Below are positions 62,938 through 64,000 of a stretch of 64,000 bases of DNA, piece by piece. A program made the translations under genes and the position numbers. The DNA lies in assembly GCA_012522185.1 (NCBI GenBank), contig JAAYKY010000037.1, forward strand, positions 1-64,000, written 5' to 3'. Each line of letters opens with the position of its first letter. Position 1 is the stretch's first letter. Below the pieces are notes generated by a model. It saw nothing but the letters and a program-made list of their open reading frames with translations, was not told the origin of the DNA and searched no databases. This stretch comes from Flavobacteriaceae bacterium (GTDB lineage: Bacteria; Bacteroidota; Bacteroidia; Flavobacteriales; Weeksellaceae).

Positions 62938-63366
62938 CTACATTAAAGCAATAGCGACTTTAAATCTCAACTCTTCAGAAAACTCTGCTTTATACAGTAT
63001 TTCGCATATAATTTCATGTAATAATTCTTTGTCAATTTTGTTATCTGCTACATATAATGCAACATTCTCCATTTCTTGAATATATTTTGTTACAATAAAG
63101 TCAGCTCCATTTATTTCAAGAAAATAAGCAGACAAACTTATTGAAGATCTTTTATTTCCATCATTAAAGGCATGATTTTTATTAATTGAAAAAAACAGGT
63201 GACATAACTTATCTTCAAGGTTTGGATAATACAAATCATTCTGAATATGTTCTAAAACACTTTCTAGTAAACCTTGATTTAATATGCCTTTTCTTCCTCC
63301 CGAATGTTCGATTATATAATTCTGAACTTCAAGTGCGTGTACCACGTCAAAATACTTGAACTCCAT
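62938..63366 (-). CDS. doc: Doc-type Fic-fold toxin
   Basis: This 142-residue protein has the Fic-family motif HAFNDGNKRS at 65-74 (His65, Asp69, Asn71, Lys72, Arg73), close to the Doc form H-x-F-x-D-x-N-K-R. An N-terminal GGRKGILNQGLLESVLEH patch is also typical of death-on-curing toxins. Doc phosphorylates elongation factor Tu and is normally neutralised by a short Phd antitoxin. No Phd-size gene is present. Instead a much larger unrecognised gene ends 2 bases upstream and is its probable operon partner. Confidence 0.87.
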   Translation of the reverse strand: MEFKYFDVVHALEVQNYIIEHSGGRKGILNQGLLESVLEHIQNDLYYPNLEDKLCHLFFSINKNHAFNDGNKRSSISLSAYFLEINGADFIVTKYIQEMENVALYVADNKIDKELLHEIICEILYKAEFSEELRFKVAIALM

Positions 63367-63368
63367 AA

Positions 63369-64000
63369 CTACCTATTTTTTAATCGTTTGAAAACCTCTA
63401 TGTTTTCGTCAATTCTATCTTGTAGAGATTTACTATGTTCCCCTAAAAACTTTTGATAGTCGTTTGGCGAAATACTTTGAATGTATTTTTCTAGCCTTTT
63501 ATGTATAACATCTCTAAACCCATAATCCCTTGATGCCATTTTTATTCTAGCATCTTCTAATTGAGGAATCCAAAACCGTTGTTGAGTAAACGAATTTATT
63601 AATTCATTTAGTTCTAAAGGTGTTAATTTTTTTCCAAGCTCTTTATACTTGGTTTCCATTGCATCGGCAATTCCAATCTCAAAGGAAGCTATAAGCTTCA
63701 AGACTTCCGCATACATTGTTTCTCTGGCATTTTCCTTTTCTTCGAGTTTTAGTATTTGTTTGTATTCAAAGGCGTTTTCATGAAATATGGCTTGATATAT
63801 TGCATCGGTGTAAATGCTATACTTAGCATTTCCCATATCTAAGTATTTATTTAAAGCACTTGTAAACTCTTTTCGATATTGAGGCTCTCTTAAAATAGCA
63901 ACAAAATATTCCTCATCTCTTTGATTGATATATTTTGTTTGTCCACCTATTTTTTGATGTAAACTATCTAGGACAATGTCTAAAATCGTACTCCTTATTG
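63369..64000 (-). CDS. unrecognised protein upstream of doc, truncated by the window end
   Basis: The frame is open from 63369 to the window edge, giving at least 210 residues, with no start inside required: codons upstream of the ATG at 63836 continue in frame (DSLHQKIGGQTKYINQRDEEY ... FTSALNKYLDMGNAKYS). The visible part is charged and helical (LKLEEKENARETMYAEVLKLIASFEIGIADAM, WIPQLEDARIKMASRDYGFRDVIHKRLEKYI). I do not recognise the family. Its tight 2-base link to doc suggests it is part of the toxin unit, perhaps a non-canonical antitoxin. The N-terminus is missing. Confidence 0.7.
   Translation of the reverse strand, partial: IRSTILDIVLDSLHQKIGGQTKYINQRDEEYFVAILREPQYRKEFTSALNKYLDMGNAKYSIYTDAIYQAIFHENAFEYKQILKLEEKENARETMYAEVLKLIASFEIGIADAMETKYKELGKKLTPLELNELINSFTQQRFWIPQLEDARIKMASRDYGFRDVIHKRLEKYIQSISPNDYQKFLGEHSKSLQDRIDENIEVFKRLKNR

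Overview
The window looks like chromosomal DNA of a low-GC member of the Flavobacteriia (Bacteroidota), possibly Weeksellaceae; the family assignment is a guess. Pointers are gldH next to ricT and a class A PBP, two proteins with type IX secretion (T9SS) C-terminal sorting domains, the bamA-ompH-ompH cluster, DUF6089/DUF6427/DUF6341-type proteins, and many TAnnTTTG -7 elements of the Bacteroidota type. No rRNA, IS element, integrase or CRISPR array was found; there is one tRNA (Cys).

Layout. 1-1.4 kb: gene-poor, repeat-rich. 1.4-6.1 kb: a large T9SS-secreted surface protein plus a small membrane protein with a PID-CTERM-like tail. 6.1-6.6 kb: repeats. 6.6-10.8 kb: ricT-gldH-PBP1A operon. 10.9-13.9 kb: MBL hydrolase, GroES-like protein, pth, rhodanese lipoprotein, DUF3820-type protein. 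13.9-17.3 kb: second T9SS protein and a TPR/LuxR-HTH membrane regulator. 17.4-25.3 kb: housekeeping genes (nadD, fused oligopeptide-type ABC ATPase, CorC-like protein, exonuclease, serine hydrolase, Mn-type SOD, M23 lipoprotein, folB). 25.3-29.4 kb: tRNA-Cys, a HigBA-type toxin-antitoxin pair, comF, queD, lpxH and two small-family membrane proteins.

29.4-46.9 kb is a surface polysaccharide locus: initiating sugar phosphotransferase, three GT4/GT1-type glycosyltransferases, two Wzy/WaaL-type membrane proteins, a pyruvyl transferase, one intact and one frameshifted flippase, a Wzz-like protein, rfbC and a C-terminally short rfbD. Two paralogous lipoproteins with a clan GH-A glycosidase fold and DUF4214-like C-terminal repeats lie on the opposite strand and bracket the central block. 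46.9-59.3 kb returns to conserved cell-envelope and core genes (ompH x2, bamA, uppS, DUF6089, nadK, CBS protein, tnaA, tsaB, tolC, RimB-RimK fusion).

59.3-64.0 kb is an AT-rich accessory island: a superfamily 2 helicase overlapping a GIY-YIG (T5orf172-type) protein, then a 385-bp spacer holding a phased iteron-like GTCTAA array, then a Doc toxin with a large unrecognised partner that runs off the window. This is the best candidate for an undescribed system, probably anti-phage or mobile-element-related. The GH-A/DUF4214 lipoprotein pair is the second. All names come from reading motifs; no database search was run.
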